This document shows positions 1 through 10,678 of a stretch of DNA of 64,000 bases, piece after piece; the stretch's first letter is position 1, and every line of letters starts with the position of its first letter. The notes under the pieces were generated by a model. The model worked only from the letters and a program-made list of their open reading frames with translations, was not told where the DNA came from and searched no databases. The stretch is from Cyathus striatus (Eukaryota; Basidiomycota; Agaricomycetes; Agaricales; Nidulariaceae): the NCBI GenBank assembly GCA_025738555.1, contig JAOVFP010000005.1, positions 5,332,001-5,396,000 on the forward strand, in the 5' to 3' direction. Both the position numbers and the translations under genes were made by a program.

Positions 1-362
1 ATGTCTAAATCATGATCCTATTCCTGATTGAATACCCTGTCCGACACCAAACATGCAGAATGACGCACCTCGCAATACACGACATAAATATTTAACAGCG
101 GCTTCTCTAAGAGTGTAACAGGGACCTGGGACGTAACGTCATCACGTAGGGTATCGAGGGAAACGAGTGTGACATTGAGTTCTTGGATGGTCCTTACGGA
201 CGTGCGCGTGGTGGAGCTTGATTTCCAGTGGATAGACCGCAAGGGCAGCTGGGACAGTAGGGAGTTGAAGACTCTAGTCCAGTTGGGAGATGCAATAAAC
301 TGGGGAGGAGCAGTATAGGACACGAGGACGCGCTGGCCTGAGGCCAGCGGTTGGGCAGACAT
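1..362 (-). CDS. TRS130: TRAPP-II complex subunit TRAPPC10/Trs130, N-terminal part
   Basis: The gene starts at 362 on the minus strand and runs off the window start. Exon 1 is 69..362, a 51-nt intron (gtgcgt...ag) is 18..68, and exon 2 begins at 17. The first 98 residues contain the stretch LPLRSIHWKSSS, which matches the conserved N-terminal LPLRNLHWKS-type block of Trs130/TRAPPC10. This protein belongs to the TRAPP-II tethering complex, which activates the Golgi GTPases Ypt31/Rab11. The product is cut by the window edge, so length and C-terminal domains cannot be judged. It is divergent from RRP3 across about 400 bp. The family call rests on one short conserved block. Confidence 0.75.
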
Positions 363-476
363 TGGCAGTGCTGCCTTTGAGACTTGACTTGGAGTATATG
401 CGCAGGGGTTACGAGAAGAGAGGACTAAGAGAGCGGATCATTTCACAAGTAAGCGTTTCGAGAGAAGTCCGTAACT

Positions 477-530
477 ACAAGTCGTGGAATCAGACCCCGT
501 GGGAAAACACTCAATTATTATTATTTTTTT
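477..530 (+). repeat. Direct repeat copy 1
   Basis: This copy begins acaagtcgtggaat, has the core agaccccgtgggaaa, and ends in a T-rich tail. It differs from the copy at 673..724 by a few substitutions and one A. The two are in the same orientation, 196 bp start to start. Confidence 0.8.
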
Positions 531-672
531 GTTGACACATTGGCTAGGAGATAACTTATGTATCAGAATGAATTAGATATAATAATAATAATACGGTATG
601 ATATTAGATTGTACTGTATCATGACTCACTATATATTCAATCTGCCTGGTACAAATAACGAAATACTTAATA

Positions 673-724
673 ACAAGTCGTGAAATTAGACCCCGTGGGA
701 AACACTCAATTATTACTATTTTTT
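673..724 (+). repeat. Direct repeat copy 2
   Basis: This is the second copy of the 477..530 block. It ends 34 bp before the RRP3 start codon and therefore probably lies in the RRP3 5' leader or core promoter. Confidence 0.8.
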
Positions 725-758
725 GCAATCTGCTTTCACTTCAGCTCTTGACTTCAAA

Positions 759-2334
759 ATGCCCGCACCAGAAGAGGCCACCACCTCCAAGTCCCCATCG
801 CCTCCTCCCCAGAAATACAACCAGCCGAACCAAAGCCTGTCCCAACGTTCCGCTCCCTTGGCCTCATCCAACCTCTCCTCGATGCCCTCAACGAACTCAA
901 GTACACCGCACCCACCGAAATCCAAGCCGAGGCTCTCCCCCATGCCTTCGAAGGCAGGGACATCATTGGTGTAGCAGAAACAGGCTCAGGAAAGACAGCA
1001 GCCTTTGCTCTCCCCATCCTCCAAAAACTCTGGGAAGATCCCAAAGGCCTCTTCGCATGCGTCCTCGCGCCGACGCGTGAGTTGGCCTACCAAATTTCGC
1101 AGCAATTCGAAGGGTTGGGTTCAGCAATGGGCGTACGGACAGCTGTTATCGTCGGTGGAATGGACATGCCTACACAGGCGATTGCACTTGCAAAAAAACC
1201 CCACATCATTGTCGCAACTCCCGGAAGGTTGATAGATCATCTAGAGAAAACCAAGGGATTCAGCTTGAGGAGCTTGAAGTTCTTGGTGTGTATATCCTTT
1301 CCTTGCTGTGCTTCCCTGCTTAGACTTGACAGGTGCTCGATGAAGCGGATCGACTATTGGATCTTGACTTCGGCACTGCGATTGACAAGCTTCTGAAGCT
1401 TATCCCCAAGGAGCGGACAACCTACCTGTTCTCCGCGACCATGACCACAAAAGTTGCGAAATTGCAACGAGCGAGTTTGTCGAACCCTGTTCGAGTGCAA
1501 GTGAATACAAAGTATGTGATGATAATAGTCTTCGTCAAGCACTAACTTTCGTTGTAAGATACCAAACGGTCTCCACGCTCTTACAGTATTATCTCCTCAT
1601 GCCGTTGAAAGACAAGGACGCATATTTAATATACCTTGCCAACACCCTTGCACAAAATTCCATCATCATATTCACCCGGACGGTGCACGATGCAGCTCGG
1701 TATGTACATGTTCCTTTAAAAGTCTATATTCTAACTGTTCACAGACTCTCAATCATACTACGGACACTCGGCTTCCCCGCAGTACCTCTGCACGGTCAGC
1801 TAAGCCAAAGTCAGCGCCTCGGTGCCCTCTCAAAATTCAAAAGCGGCGGACGCAGAGTCCTCGTCGCAACAGACGTTGCCAGTCGGTGCGTATATAAATA
1901 CCATCTTTACATTTCAACCTAACACAAAATATAGTGGTTTGGATATTCCCTCCGTCGACGTCGTCATCAACTTTGATATCCCCACCCATTCGAAAGACTA
2001 CATCCATCGCGTGGGACGTACGGCGCGTGCCGGACGTGCTGGCAAGTCGATAACACTCGTGACGCAGTACGACGTCGAGTTGATGCAGCGCATCGAGACA
2101 GTTATCGGGAAGCAACTGGAGTTATGGGCTACAGACGAAGAGGAGATTGCGCTGCTGAAGGAGAGAGTGTCGGAGGCGGCGAGGTTGGCTGCAAATGAGT
2201 TGCGAGAGCAAGGGAATGGGAAAAAGAGGAGAAGAGATGATGGAGGAAAAGGTGGGAAGGATGATATGGATCGGGATGATGATGTAGTTGAGGCTGGGAT
2301 GCCGAGGCATAGCAAGAAGAAGGGAAGAAGGTGA
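759..2334 (+). CDS. RRP3: DEAD-box ATP-dependent rRNA helicase RRP3/DDX47 (one-base frame break near the start)
   Basis: Exons are 759..1285, 1333..1511, 1559..1699, 1745..1885 and 1935..2334. The product is a nucleolar helicase for 18S rRNA maturation. Helicase motifs appear in order: AETGSGKT (Walker A), [34 protein letters not shown] and [11 protein letters not shown], followed by a basic C-terminal tail ending KKKGRR. Sequence around ALAKKPHII and NTKYQTV fits the RRP3/DDX47 subfamily rather than other DEAD-box proteins. The start [11 protein letters not shown] and the helicase body are in different frames. One missing C in the run at 807..810 would join them and give 463 codons including stop, about 462 aa. 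The stop is 23 bp from the stop of the convergent dioxygenase gene. Confidence 0.92.
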
Positions 2335-2357
2335 TTTCTAGTGGATTGGAATGTACG

Positions 2358-3278
2358 CTATCGCATAAACATGAGATCCGAGCGGAGAACATATTTGGTG
2401 CCTTTGAGGACTGGAGAGCCTTCGTGAAGCATGCATTCCTGACCATGTCTACTTGCCTTGAGAATTGGAAACAGGCTCGAAATATATCGCTCTTACCGGT
2501 GAAGAAGAGCAGTTCCTCGGGAAAGTGGAGGAGTAATGGTTTCTCGTGGCTTCCCTCTTTCTTCCTTGTAGAACAGAGTCTGAAAAAAGTCAACGCACTA
2601 TAGATCTGCTTGACATGAGTATCTTACCTCGCCACCTTCAATACCATCTTCTGCACCCGTCAAATACACGAGTAGTGTCCACTCCGATTTGGCACCTGTT
2701 AATGGATCACGCACTGAATCATCATAATGAGGTCTACCTCATATATTAGTCGATAGATAGTTTGTACGCGGCGACGACTCACCCAAAATACTGCCCCTCG
2801 GCATATTTGTACACTCTAATATTGGAATTAAACGAATGAGGAACGCGAGGTTCGTCGGTGTTCTGCTTCCTCGCAGTCGCAGGATACGGGAACGAAGGCA
2901 GATGGGGGGTCAGGAGGGTATGCAACTTGTGGGCGAAATCAAGTGAAGTGACCGAGAACCGTTCTGCAATTAGTGAGCAAGGGACAGGATCACCGAGTGG
3001 ATGAGGGCATACGGTTGACTCTCTCCGCCTCGCCCCTCTTCTTCGGGGGAGTGAGTTCCAAAGGTAGACTGTCGATAAACTTGACGTATGCCTTGCATTC
3101 TGCTGGCGAAAGGAAGTGCTGTTAAGAAGCGGTGTGAGGTGGCAGATAAGATTGGAGGGGAAGAACGTGCATCGATGAGGAGGATCTGGTCATGGAGGAC
3201 TGGGCGACATTCAAGGACAGGCTTTGGGGATATCTCTGGGAAGATGAGAGAGGGCGTTGCTTGCTTCTTCTTGGGCAT
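2358..3278 (-). CDS. 2-oxoglutarate-Fe(II) dioxygenase, prolyl-4-hydroxylase type
   Basis: The six exons on the minus strand are 3171..3278, 3013..3118, 2783..2963, 2628..2733, 2497..2579 and 2358..2448 (224 aa). The jelly-roll signature is clear. HYDD supplies the first iron-binding His and Asp, LLHRHGQECMLHEGSPV carries the distal His, and GTKYVLRSDLMF is the 2-oxoglutarate-binding end typical of the P4Hc family. The protein starts MPKKKQ and has no signal peptide, so it is probably cytosolic or nuclear. The substrate cannot be told from sequence. The first intron (3119..3170) appears to use a GC donor. The gene is divergent from the lipase-like gene with 140 bp between starts, and tail to tail with RRP3. 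Confidence 0.87.
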
Positions 3279-3361
3279 GGCTGGCTGGACAGCAGCGAGA
3301 CGGGACTCGGTGAAAGGGAAGGAGGGGAGGGGGTCTATTTTTGGAAGTGATGCTCCGCGTC

Positions 3362-3367
3362 CACGTG
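3362..3367. promoter_or_regulatory. CACGTG box in a divergent promoter
   Basis: A CACGTG hexamer lies between the dioxygenase start (84 bp away) and the lipase-like start (52 bp away). It fits a bHLH-type binding site, but function is inferred from position only. Confidence 0.4.
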
Positions 3368-3418
3368 CGTGGTGAGATGGAATAAAATACAAAACTCTGG
3401 GGCGACGACTTCTCTGCC

Positions 3419-5795
3419 ATGAGCTCACTCTATGTCCCCGTCAACGTCCTCCTCCTCTTCCGTCGTCTCGTCAATGTAGTCTCCACCCTTTCCATCTCAA
3501 ACCAGTATTTTCTCTACCACCCAACCTCACCACCTATCCCCAACCAATCGTCCCCAACGTCCCGCGCCCCCTTTGCTGCTGCCACTCCCTCCATCTCCGA
3601 CCAAGTCGACTGGCCATGGTGGGCATGCAGGAGCAACTGGGACAGGATCATGCTCTCCGACAACAGGCTCGAGACCCTGGGCATCATCCGTGACGAATGG
3701 TCCCTGCCGAGCAGCGTTCTTAAATGTGCGTTCTTCCTACTGCTTGCTCCCTTGCTACTACCATGTTGCTAAAGCAGTCTACAGCTGGCGCAATATCTCT
3801 ACCATGGCTGGGAGGAGGTTGGTCCTGGCCATCCATGTTCTCCTCTCTCCAACCCACCCCAGGCGACCCCTCTTCGAATGACCCTCCGCCTATGAACAAC
3901 CGCAAGAACCGTCTCACCCCAAAGCCCAACAAGGAGCAAAAGAAGAAGAAGGAGCTTTTCACCTTGCCTCCAGAGCTGCAGGATCCGAAACCGTCACCCC
4001 CGGATCTCATCCATCAACTACTAGCCAACCCAGCACTCCTTGATCCAATCCGAACCCCGCGCTATCCTATCGTCTTGTGCCATGGCAAGTTCCATTCATT
4101 CTTCCCGTCAACTCTAATTAATTCTGAACGCCAGGCCTCTACGGCTTTGACACACGCGGGCCATCGACATTCCCTAGCATGCGAATGCACTACTGGGCAA
4201 ACGTACTCAAGGTCCTTCAACGCAGGATTGGTGCTGAAGTCATTGTCACATCTGTTCCTGGGTAAGTTCATCCCTTTTCTTTTTCTTTTATTGTTCTTAC
4301 CTTCTAACAGGACCGGATCGATATCAACTCGCGCCGAACTGTTGAACCAACAGTTACATCATCGCGCAAGGGGACGCGGAGTGAATTTCCTCGCGCACTC
4401 TATGGGCGGTCTCGATTGCAGACACCTTATTACCCACCTCCGCCCATCAGAGTACGCACCACTGTCATTGATGTCAATTGGCACGCCACACAGAGGAAGT
4501 CCATTCATGGACTGGTGTGCTGTAAGCCCTTTCAATTACACTCCTCGTTCACAAATTAACGTTAGTGCGCAGGATAACATAGGAATAGGCAAACTACGGC
4601 AACAGGAGCGCGACCTCGCAGCTGCACGCGAGTCCGGCTCCTCTACAGTCCATAATGAAACTAAACCCTTGTCAGCCAAAACCACTACAACTACGAGTAC
4701 ATCGAGTTTCACTCTTTCGCTCGCTTCTCTCCCCTCGTCATTCACCACTCTCCTTCTGTCCATCGTTGACTCCCCTGCCTACGCCAATCTTACAAGCAAC
4801 TACCTCAATGACGTGTTCAACCCTAATACTCCAGACGACCCTAAAGTGAAGTATTTCTCCGTCGCAGGTCGTCTCGCGGCAGTGAACATTTGGCATCCCT
4901 TCTGGCTGCCCAAGATGGTGCTGGACGGCGTGGAGGAGAAGGAGCGTGGGAGGCTGAAAAAGATATGGGAGGAACAGGGAAGAAAGGTAGTGAATGGCGA
5001 AATACCGTTGTGGGCAAACGAAAGGGAGTGGGGCAATGATGGGCTTGTTACGGTGCAGAGTGCAAAATGGGGGGAATTTATGGGGATCATGGAAGGTGCT
5101 GATCGTAAGTGTGTTTTCATCTAGCGTATTAGGAACCTAATGTGGTTTTAATAGATTGGGAAATGAGAGGAGCTAGGGGGATTGAGTTTGGCGTTGATCT
5201 GCCAGCTATACCCGCTATAGGCCTTGGAGGTCCCGGAGAGACAGCTAATGGAGATGGATGGGGTCTTAATTGGGGTCGACTTGTCGGTGCACGGAAGAAG
5301 GAACAGAGTATCATCATTAATGGTGGCAATTCCTCCCGCGAGCTCTCCGATGCCCAGCGCCAACGTGATCGCGACTCCGACGACGAAGTCATCAAATCCT
5401 CTACCGACAGGTTATCCTTCGTCGTCGACTGGCTCATCGAGCAAATTCCAGGAAAAGTACTCGTCAGCGACAGGCTTTCCAAAGCTGGAGAGAAAGCTAA
5501 CGAAGCGCTCTCCGGCGTGGGAAGGTCTACAGGGGGGGTAACGCACAAGATGACGGAGGTGCGAGAGAAAGTGGGCACGCAGTTACGGGACGCTGTTGCC
5601 TATTCGAATGCGCATATCGGAGTTAGTGATAGGAAGAGCGCTGAGGGCACGAAGGAGGCAGCGCAGGTGTCTGAAATGAAGAAGAGGATGGAGAGGGAGG
5701 GGATGCAGAGAAAGAAGAATGAGCTGCAGTCCAAAGAGGACTTGGAGCGGTTTTATATCGCACTTGCGAGGAAGATGTATGACGAGGGGCTATAA
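3419..5795 (+). CDS. Lipase-like alpha/beta hydrolase (Tgl2-type) with a long C-terminal extension
   Basis: Exons are 3419..3725, 3785..4084, 4135..4261, 4311..4521, 4573..5104 and 5155..5795 (705 aa). The segment RYPIVLCHGLYG is the oxyanion strand-loop, and AHSMGGLD is the nucleophile elbow with the catalytic Ser, as in the mitochondrial triacylglycerol lipase Tgl2 and bacterial LipA-type lipases. A hydrophobic N-terminal stretch could be a targeting or membrane segment. The last roughly 210 residues are charged, Lys/Glu/Arg-rich and helical-looking, with no domain I recognise. Intron 2 (4085..4134) has a GC donor (gcaagt). Intron 4 (4522..4572) is 51 nt and stop-free, so its retention would keep the frame. 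Confidence 0.82.
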
Positions 5796-6129
5796 AAGCT
5801 CCTTTTAATATCTGATAGGGAATTCTCAACGAATTCTCTGTTGATATGACGCTCAGCAGATAAGAACTATCTATCTTTGTATTTTTATCATGGGCTTCTT
5901 GGTTGTTACACTCACGCCTGGTTTTGGCATTAGCTTCGGGATTATAGGCAAAGCCATGGTGTGGTATGATACCACATTACACAATCATTTATCTGCTTCG
6001 GACAACACGTATATCCAACACACCTTGTACTTGTTCAATATTTCCTGTGTCTTCAGAAATCCAAACACGGTTTTACGCTTTAAGTAAACGGGTACCATGA
6101 TTATGGGAAGATTGTATACATTTACAAGC
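5796..6129. other. Convergent 3' region
   Basis: This is the gap between the stops of the lipase-like gene (plus) and ALG3 (minus). It is AT-rich and presumably holds both 3' UTRs. I see nothing else. Confidence 0.5.
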
Positions 6130-7634
6130 TCAAGCAGTTCTACGAAGAGTTGTTGTCCTCCCGCACGAATATCCAAACCAGATACCTATCACTAACAATG
6201 CATTTGCAGCCACCAGAATACCTGAAGAAATGGTCGTTGAAGGGAATACGTTCCAAGCATATTCAATGGCTACGATTAATGCAATCCTGAGAAAACACGG
6301 TCAACATATTAAGGGCAGAAGGAGAATGGGAACGTACTTGACCGGAATTGGATATCGTGTTCTCCATGCGAGGAACGGAATCTGCTGCGCATACCACGAG
6401 TAGAATTGATAATGAAGCGAGCGCGCAAAGAGCATTCCAATGAGGTTCGAAGTGAACAGCACAGTAGCAACGTCTAAACGTAAGTGAGTATAACGTAGCT
6501 GCCAGTTCAGATTATGCTCACAATCCGCTGTGACTGCCGTACGACCGGCGGGGGTTATCGGCCGCTTGAGTCCCCGAGCCAAAACGGCCCATACTCCCCC
6601 GTCAGGTTTGCACCATTTAAACAGACCGAATAAAACCAGGACAGAGACATGTCCGACCAACAAGGCTCTCGCCAATCTAGAGCTCAAGAAAGTTTGCTCG
6701 TCCAAAAACCGCCAGTTGACTGTCCATTCATATAAGAACACACGACCAAAGTCGAAAGCACCGTGAGCATATGCCCAGGGGTCTTCCCGAAGGAATGGGA
6801 AGGCAAAAAGTAACTGCATAGCTCCGATGACGATTAGTTGCACGATTGTTGGTATAAGACCTCTGCGTTTGAAAGTGATTACAGCGAGACCGGGTACGTA
6901 TAATAGTATGGACATCTTGACAGAGAGCGCTGCACTGTTATACAAGGTCAGAGCAAATATGTACTACGAATGAGAGCCACACACCTAAAAAGCAATGTTC
7001 CTACATCGTCGAGCCTACTTTGGAATGCAAGAATCGCCGCCTGAACAAGGAGAACGGCCCAACAGTCGTTGAAGAGCCTCAGCATAAATATTGAGTGTAA
7101 TCTCTTGCTCAATGGGAGGAGCAAGACAACCCAGTTTGGAATGCCGCCAGCACGATCATAGATAGCACAACTCAAGACAAGAGTGCCTAGATATAGGCCA
7201 GCGTATATATGCTGAGCAAGCTTGATATCCTTCCCAGCATTTGTTATGCTGTAGAGGAAATCATGGATACGGACGTGTCCGGCAGGATAACTGCCCAATG
7301 GTCAGTTTGACGATGAAATTCGATGAACTTTGCATACACAAGGGGTCCCGTAGGCCCAGATATCATTGAATAGTTGTGCTGGCCTTTCAAAAAGACTTCC
7401 ATCTGTATCATGTACGTTTCCCAGTCAATCTCGGTGTCTGCGATGGTTTCGTCATCGGTAAGTTGCAATGTGGAAGTACGAATATTTCTGACATGGAATA
7501 AACTTGATTACGAACTGAGAAAGGATGACATCTCCAATGACAACGAGCGATGCTAATACCCAGAAGCATTTTGAATCTACGAGCAGAGAACGCGCAACCT
7601 GAAATAGGTTCCGTATAGAGAACGTGGAAGACAT
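6130..7634 (-). CDS. ALG3: Dol-P-Man:Man5GlcNAc2-PP-Dol alpha-1,3-mannosyltransferase
   Basis: Exons on the minus strand are 7493..7634, 7338..7437, 6985..7290, 6338..6934 and 6130..6286 (433 aa). ALG3 adds the sixth mannose to the dolichol-linked N-glycan precursor in the ER lumen. Diagnostic segments are PYTEIDW, the loop [13 protein letters not shown], and [17 protein letters not shown] [13 protein letters not shown] near the C terminus. Many hydrophobic helices give a polytopic ER membrane protein of the usual family length. I chose the ATG at 7634 because it opens an uninterrupted reading frame into [13 protein letters not shown]. Convergent with the lipase-like gene. Confidence 0.95.
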
Positions 7635-8207
7635 TGATTATCATGCGGACCTTGTCCACTCACAAATTTGGTCGTGTCATATCACGAACATACACAAAGC
7701 AATACAATCGCATTACCTTGCCAATCAACTCTTTTAGATATTTCAAAAAATGATTTACAGAAGGTATATACTTTTCAAGTTCAATTTATATCAAGCTCTA
7801 CTGTAATGTAATGGGTAGTATGTGTGTTTATGTAGTCCAAATTGTATTGAATGATGGATTTGAAAATGTGAATGATGAATGGGCAAAGAAAACAATGAAA
7901 ACTGAATGACTGTATAAAATTACGTTGCAAAAACCCGAAACACCAAAAAAGGGGATGTGCGGGTCAAAAGAAAGAGAGGCGTGCACTACATTCCTTCTCT
8001 TCCCGACTGTAGCAGTCATGCAATACTTTTTAAATTCTTCCTCCCTCCAGCCCTCAACCAACATGCGACGCGCCGTTGATAACATCACAATACAGACGAC
8101 ATAAAAGGCCAACCAAAGCAACGAGCGCGCCACGCGTAAAAACCGTCAAGGGCAATCGACGACATCAAAGGACGAGCAAGAGATTGCAAGCAACATGCGA
8201 GACGAAA
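7635..8207. other. ALG3 upstream / TBP downstream region
   Basis: Both neighbours are on the minus strand, so this stretch holds the TBP 3' UTR and the ALG3 promoter. An open frame at 7828..8133 shows no recognisable protein and is treated as chance. Confidence 0.5.
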
Positions 8208-9406
8208 CTAAGGTTTCCGGAACTCGCATAACACGGTGTAGATTGTGTTGAACGCTGTATAAATCTCTTCTCTGACCTGCGGGTCGCGGAGGGAAAGAAG
8301 TGTCAGCCATACGGCTCCAACAAGTCACACATACATCTCGGTAAGAGGACACGATAATGCACCGTTAAAGTACGGCACAAAATCATTGAATACAGAACGG
8401 TGAGTCATCCACCGCAAGAAAAAAAAAAGTAGTGGATGACTAACACCGATCCTCTTACAAAATGAAAATTAGCTCACCTTTGCACCCGTAAGCACTATCT
8501 TGCCTGAAACGAAAATCAGAAGCACAACCTTGGGCTTAATCATGCGGTAGATAAGACCAGGGAACAGCTATTAGCCAATGTTTAGCATCCACGCACCAAG
8601 CAAGGAAGAAGATTGAACCTACCTCAGGCTCATAACTGCTGAACTGTCCGTGACTGTAGGCCAAGCCTTCCAGACGGATAGGGAATTTTACATCACAGCT
8701 GCCGACAATATTCTGGATTTTGAATTCCGAGAACTTTGCATCGAAGCCAAGCTTCTGAACAATGCGAGCATACTTGCGGGAGGCAAGTCTCGAGTCATCC
8801 TCGGACTTGGCACCAGTGACGACCATCTTTCCCGAAGCGAAGATGAGAGCGGTGGTTTTCGGGTCTCGAATACGCATGATCACAGCCGCAAAACGCTGTA
8901 CGCATGCAACATAAAGTTGTAATGATAGAAAAATAAACTCAAATACCAACCTTGGGATTGTATTCTGCGTTGCGTGCGTGAAGGGCAATGGTCTTAAGGT
9001 CAAGTCGACAGTCAAGGTTCACAGTAGCGACAATGTTCTGCAGGGTGGGCACAATACCCTCGACAGCGGTGATGTGTTGCTGCTCGAGGGTGAGAGGCGC
9101 GGGTGTAGAAGGGACAGGTGTAGCAGCAGGTGGCGATGAGGGGCCTGCAGCAGCACTGGCAGTCGATGTGGGGGCAGCAGGTGGTAGCTTCGACTGGGAT
9201 TGTGATGGCGTGTATGAATTGGAAAGAGGAGAGGGCCCAGGAAGAGCTAAGCCGGCATTGGTCGCGGGCTGCTGTGACTGCTGCTGCTGCTGAAGATAAT
9301 GGTTGCCACCTGGAAGAGCTAGGCTGTACTGGGACTGCTGAGGAGGTTGATAGGGCTGGGAGGGGGCGGCACGACCAAAAGTTACTTGACGAGCAGGCAA
9401 AGACAT
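8208..9406 (-). CDS. SPT15: TATA-box-binding protein
   Basis: Exons on the minus strand are 8951..9406, 8623..8895, 8478..8567 and 8208..8276 (295 aa). TBP nucleates transcription by RNA polymerases I, II and III. The conserved C-terminal saddle of two repeats is intact: [17 protein letters not shown] opens it, followed by [29 protein letters not shown] and [13 protein letters not shown], ending CEFRKP. The N-terminal roughly 115 residues are variable, Pro/Ser/Gln-rich, with a short poly-Gln run. The last intron (8277..8477) is 201 nt, about four times the local norm, and contains a perfect inverted repeat. Confidence 0.97.
8403..8441. repeat. 10-bp inverted repeat inside the last TBP intron
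   Basis: Arms agtcatccac (8403..8412) and gtggatgact (8432..8441) are exact reverse complements around a 19-nt loop that includes a 10-A run. The hairpin would form in the intronic RNA. Confidence 0.8.
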
Positions 9407-10678
9407 ATCAAATTTTTTTCGCAGGAGGGAAGCGTGGGAAAGTATCGGGAGGGGGGAAGGAAAGTGATTTCAAGCAGCGAACACCCCTTCTTATATACCT
9501 AAATATTTTCAAACTCCGCTATTTGACTTCGCTCTTGCATTACGTAAGTCTTCTTTCTTTTGTTCGTCTCATTCTCACCAGCCCCTGCTCACTCTCCGTT
9601 TGCCCTGCCTACCCTTTCTCGTCCCTCCCTTGCGTCTCCATCACTCCCACTTCCTCCCGTCTTCTTGTATCCTCCTCGATATCTGAGCACTAGCAGGTGC
9701 GAGCTCTGAGGCTCTTGCTAGGTTCGTGGAAACCTTCAGAACTTCAGGAGCTGCCACGTATAAGATCCGCCCTGACGACCACCATCGAATCATCCTGACA
9801 ACTGTGGGCGGTGCCTCAAGGCGCTCATCTTTCCTATCTCCCGCTCAATCCACATCCTGATTCTTCAATCACCCTTTGTCCATCCATCATGCCTGCATCG
9901 TGGCTTGCTTTTCTTGTCTCTATGATCATGCTATATCGTGTTTCTGGCATCCTGCCTGGGTCTCCTATCTGCCAAGGATCGCATTGTCTCATTCTATTTT
10001 TGTCTTTTCGGTTCGGGAATTTTCGGATCCCGGTGACGAAATTTTGATTATCAAATGCTTATCTCCACTTCCCACGCCTTGAATCGATCCCCGGCGCAGC
10101 AACAGCTTTAACAGTCGCTGGTCAGCATGGTTAGTCTCCTTCTCGGTCTCACGGACAACAAACGTACTTCATTGTACTTCAATGAGAATCCTGGTCCACT
10201 GTGGAAACATACTTGAATGCCATTGGCGTCTTTTCAATTCTTCCATTCTTTTAGCCACCCCTTTAAGTATCTTCTGACCTTGACTGTCTGATCTTGTGAG
10301 ATCGATGATCCGACATGACCGCTTCATCCTTTCGTCTGTTTCAACTTTAACGCATTTGGCGAATGCCAATGCATTTCTTTGTATCATATTCATAACATGT
10401 ACATTCTTACACGTCTATGACGCAGTTGTTAAAATTATCCAGAAACCAAATGTTACCATGTCGTATTGAATATTGCTGGAATTATTGAAAGACGCTATTT
10501 CACGTATTCATCTCATGGCAATATAAAGAAATGCATGTAAAAGGGGTATTGTACTAGTGGTAAGCTATGTTCATAAACTCAGATAAAAGAAAGTAAAAGC
10601 CAAAACATGAATCCGTAATTACAATCAATCATATACTAACAACGCCTGTCCCCAGATGAAGTAACTGGGGGGAACCCT
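9407..10678. other. 1.27-kb intergenic region
   Basis: This lies upstream of TBP (minus strand) and downstream of VPS1 (minus strand). The part next to TBP is pyrimidine-rich, as expected of a promoter. A 74-aa minus-strand open frame at 10169..10393 (basic, starting MNMIQRNALAF) has no family match I recognise. I do not call a gene. Confidence 0.45.

Larger units (their letters stand above)
363..758. other. Divergent promoter region with a duplicated 50-bp block
   Basis: This region lies between the starts of the TRAPPC10-like gene (minus) and RRP3 (plus). It is AT-rich and contains two near-identical copies of a roughly 52-bp sequence at 477..530 and 673..724. I see no coding potential. 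Confidence 0.6.

Noticed and set aside
7828..8133. 101-aa minus-strand open frame downstream of TBP
   Set aside because: No recognisable family; it sits in the TBP 3' region and ALG3 promoter.
9130..9693. 187-aa plus-strand open frame opposite TBP
   Set aside because: It is the antisense shadow of the Gln/Pro-rich TBP N terminus and its promoter.
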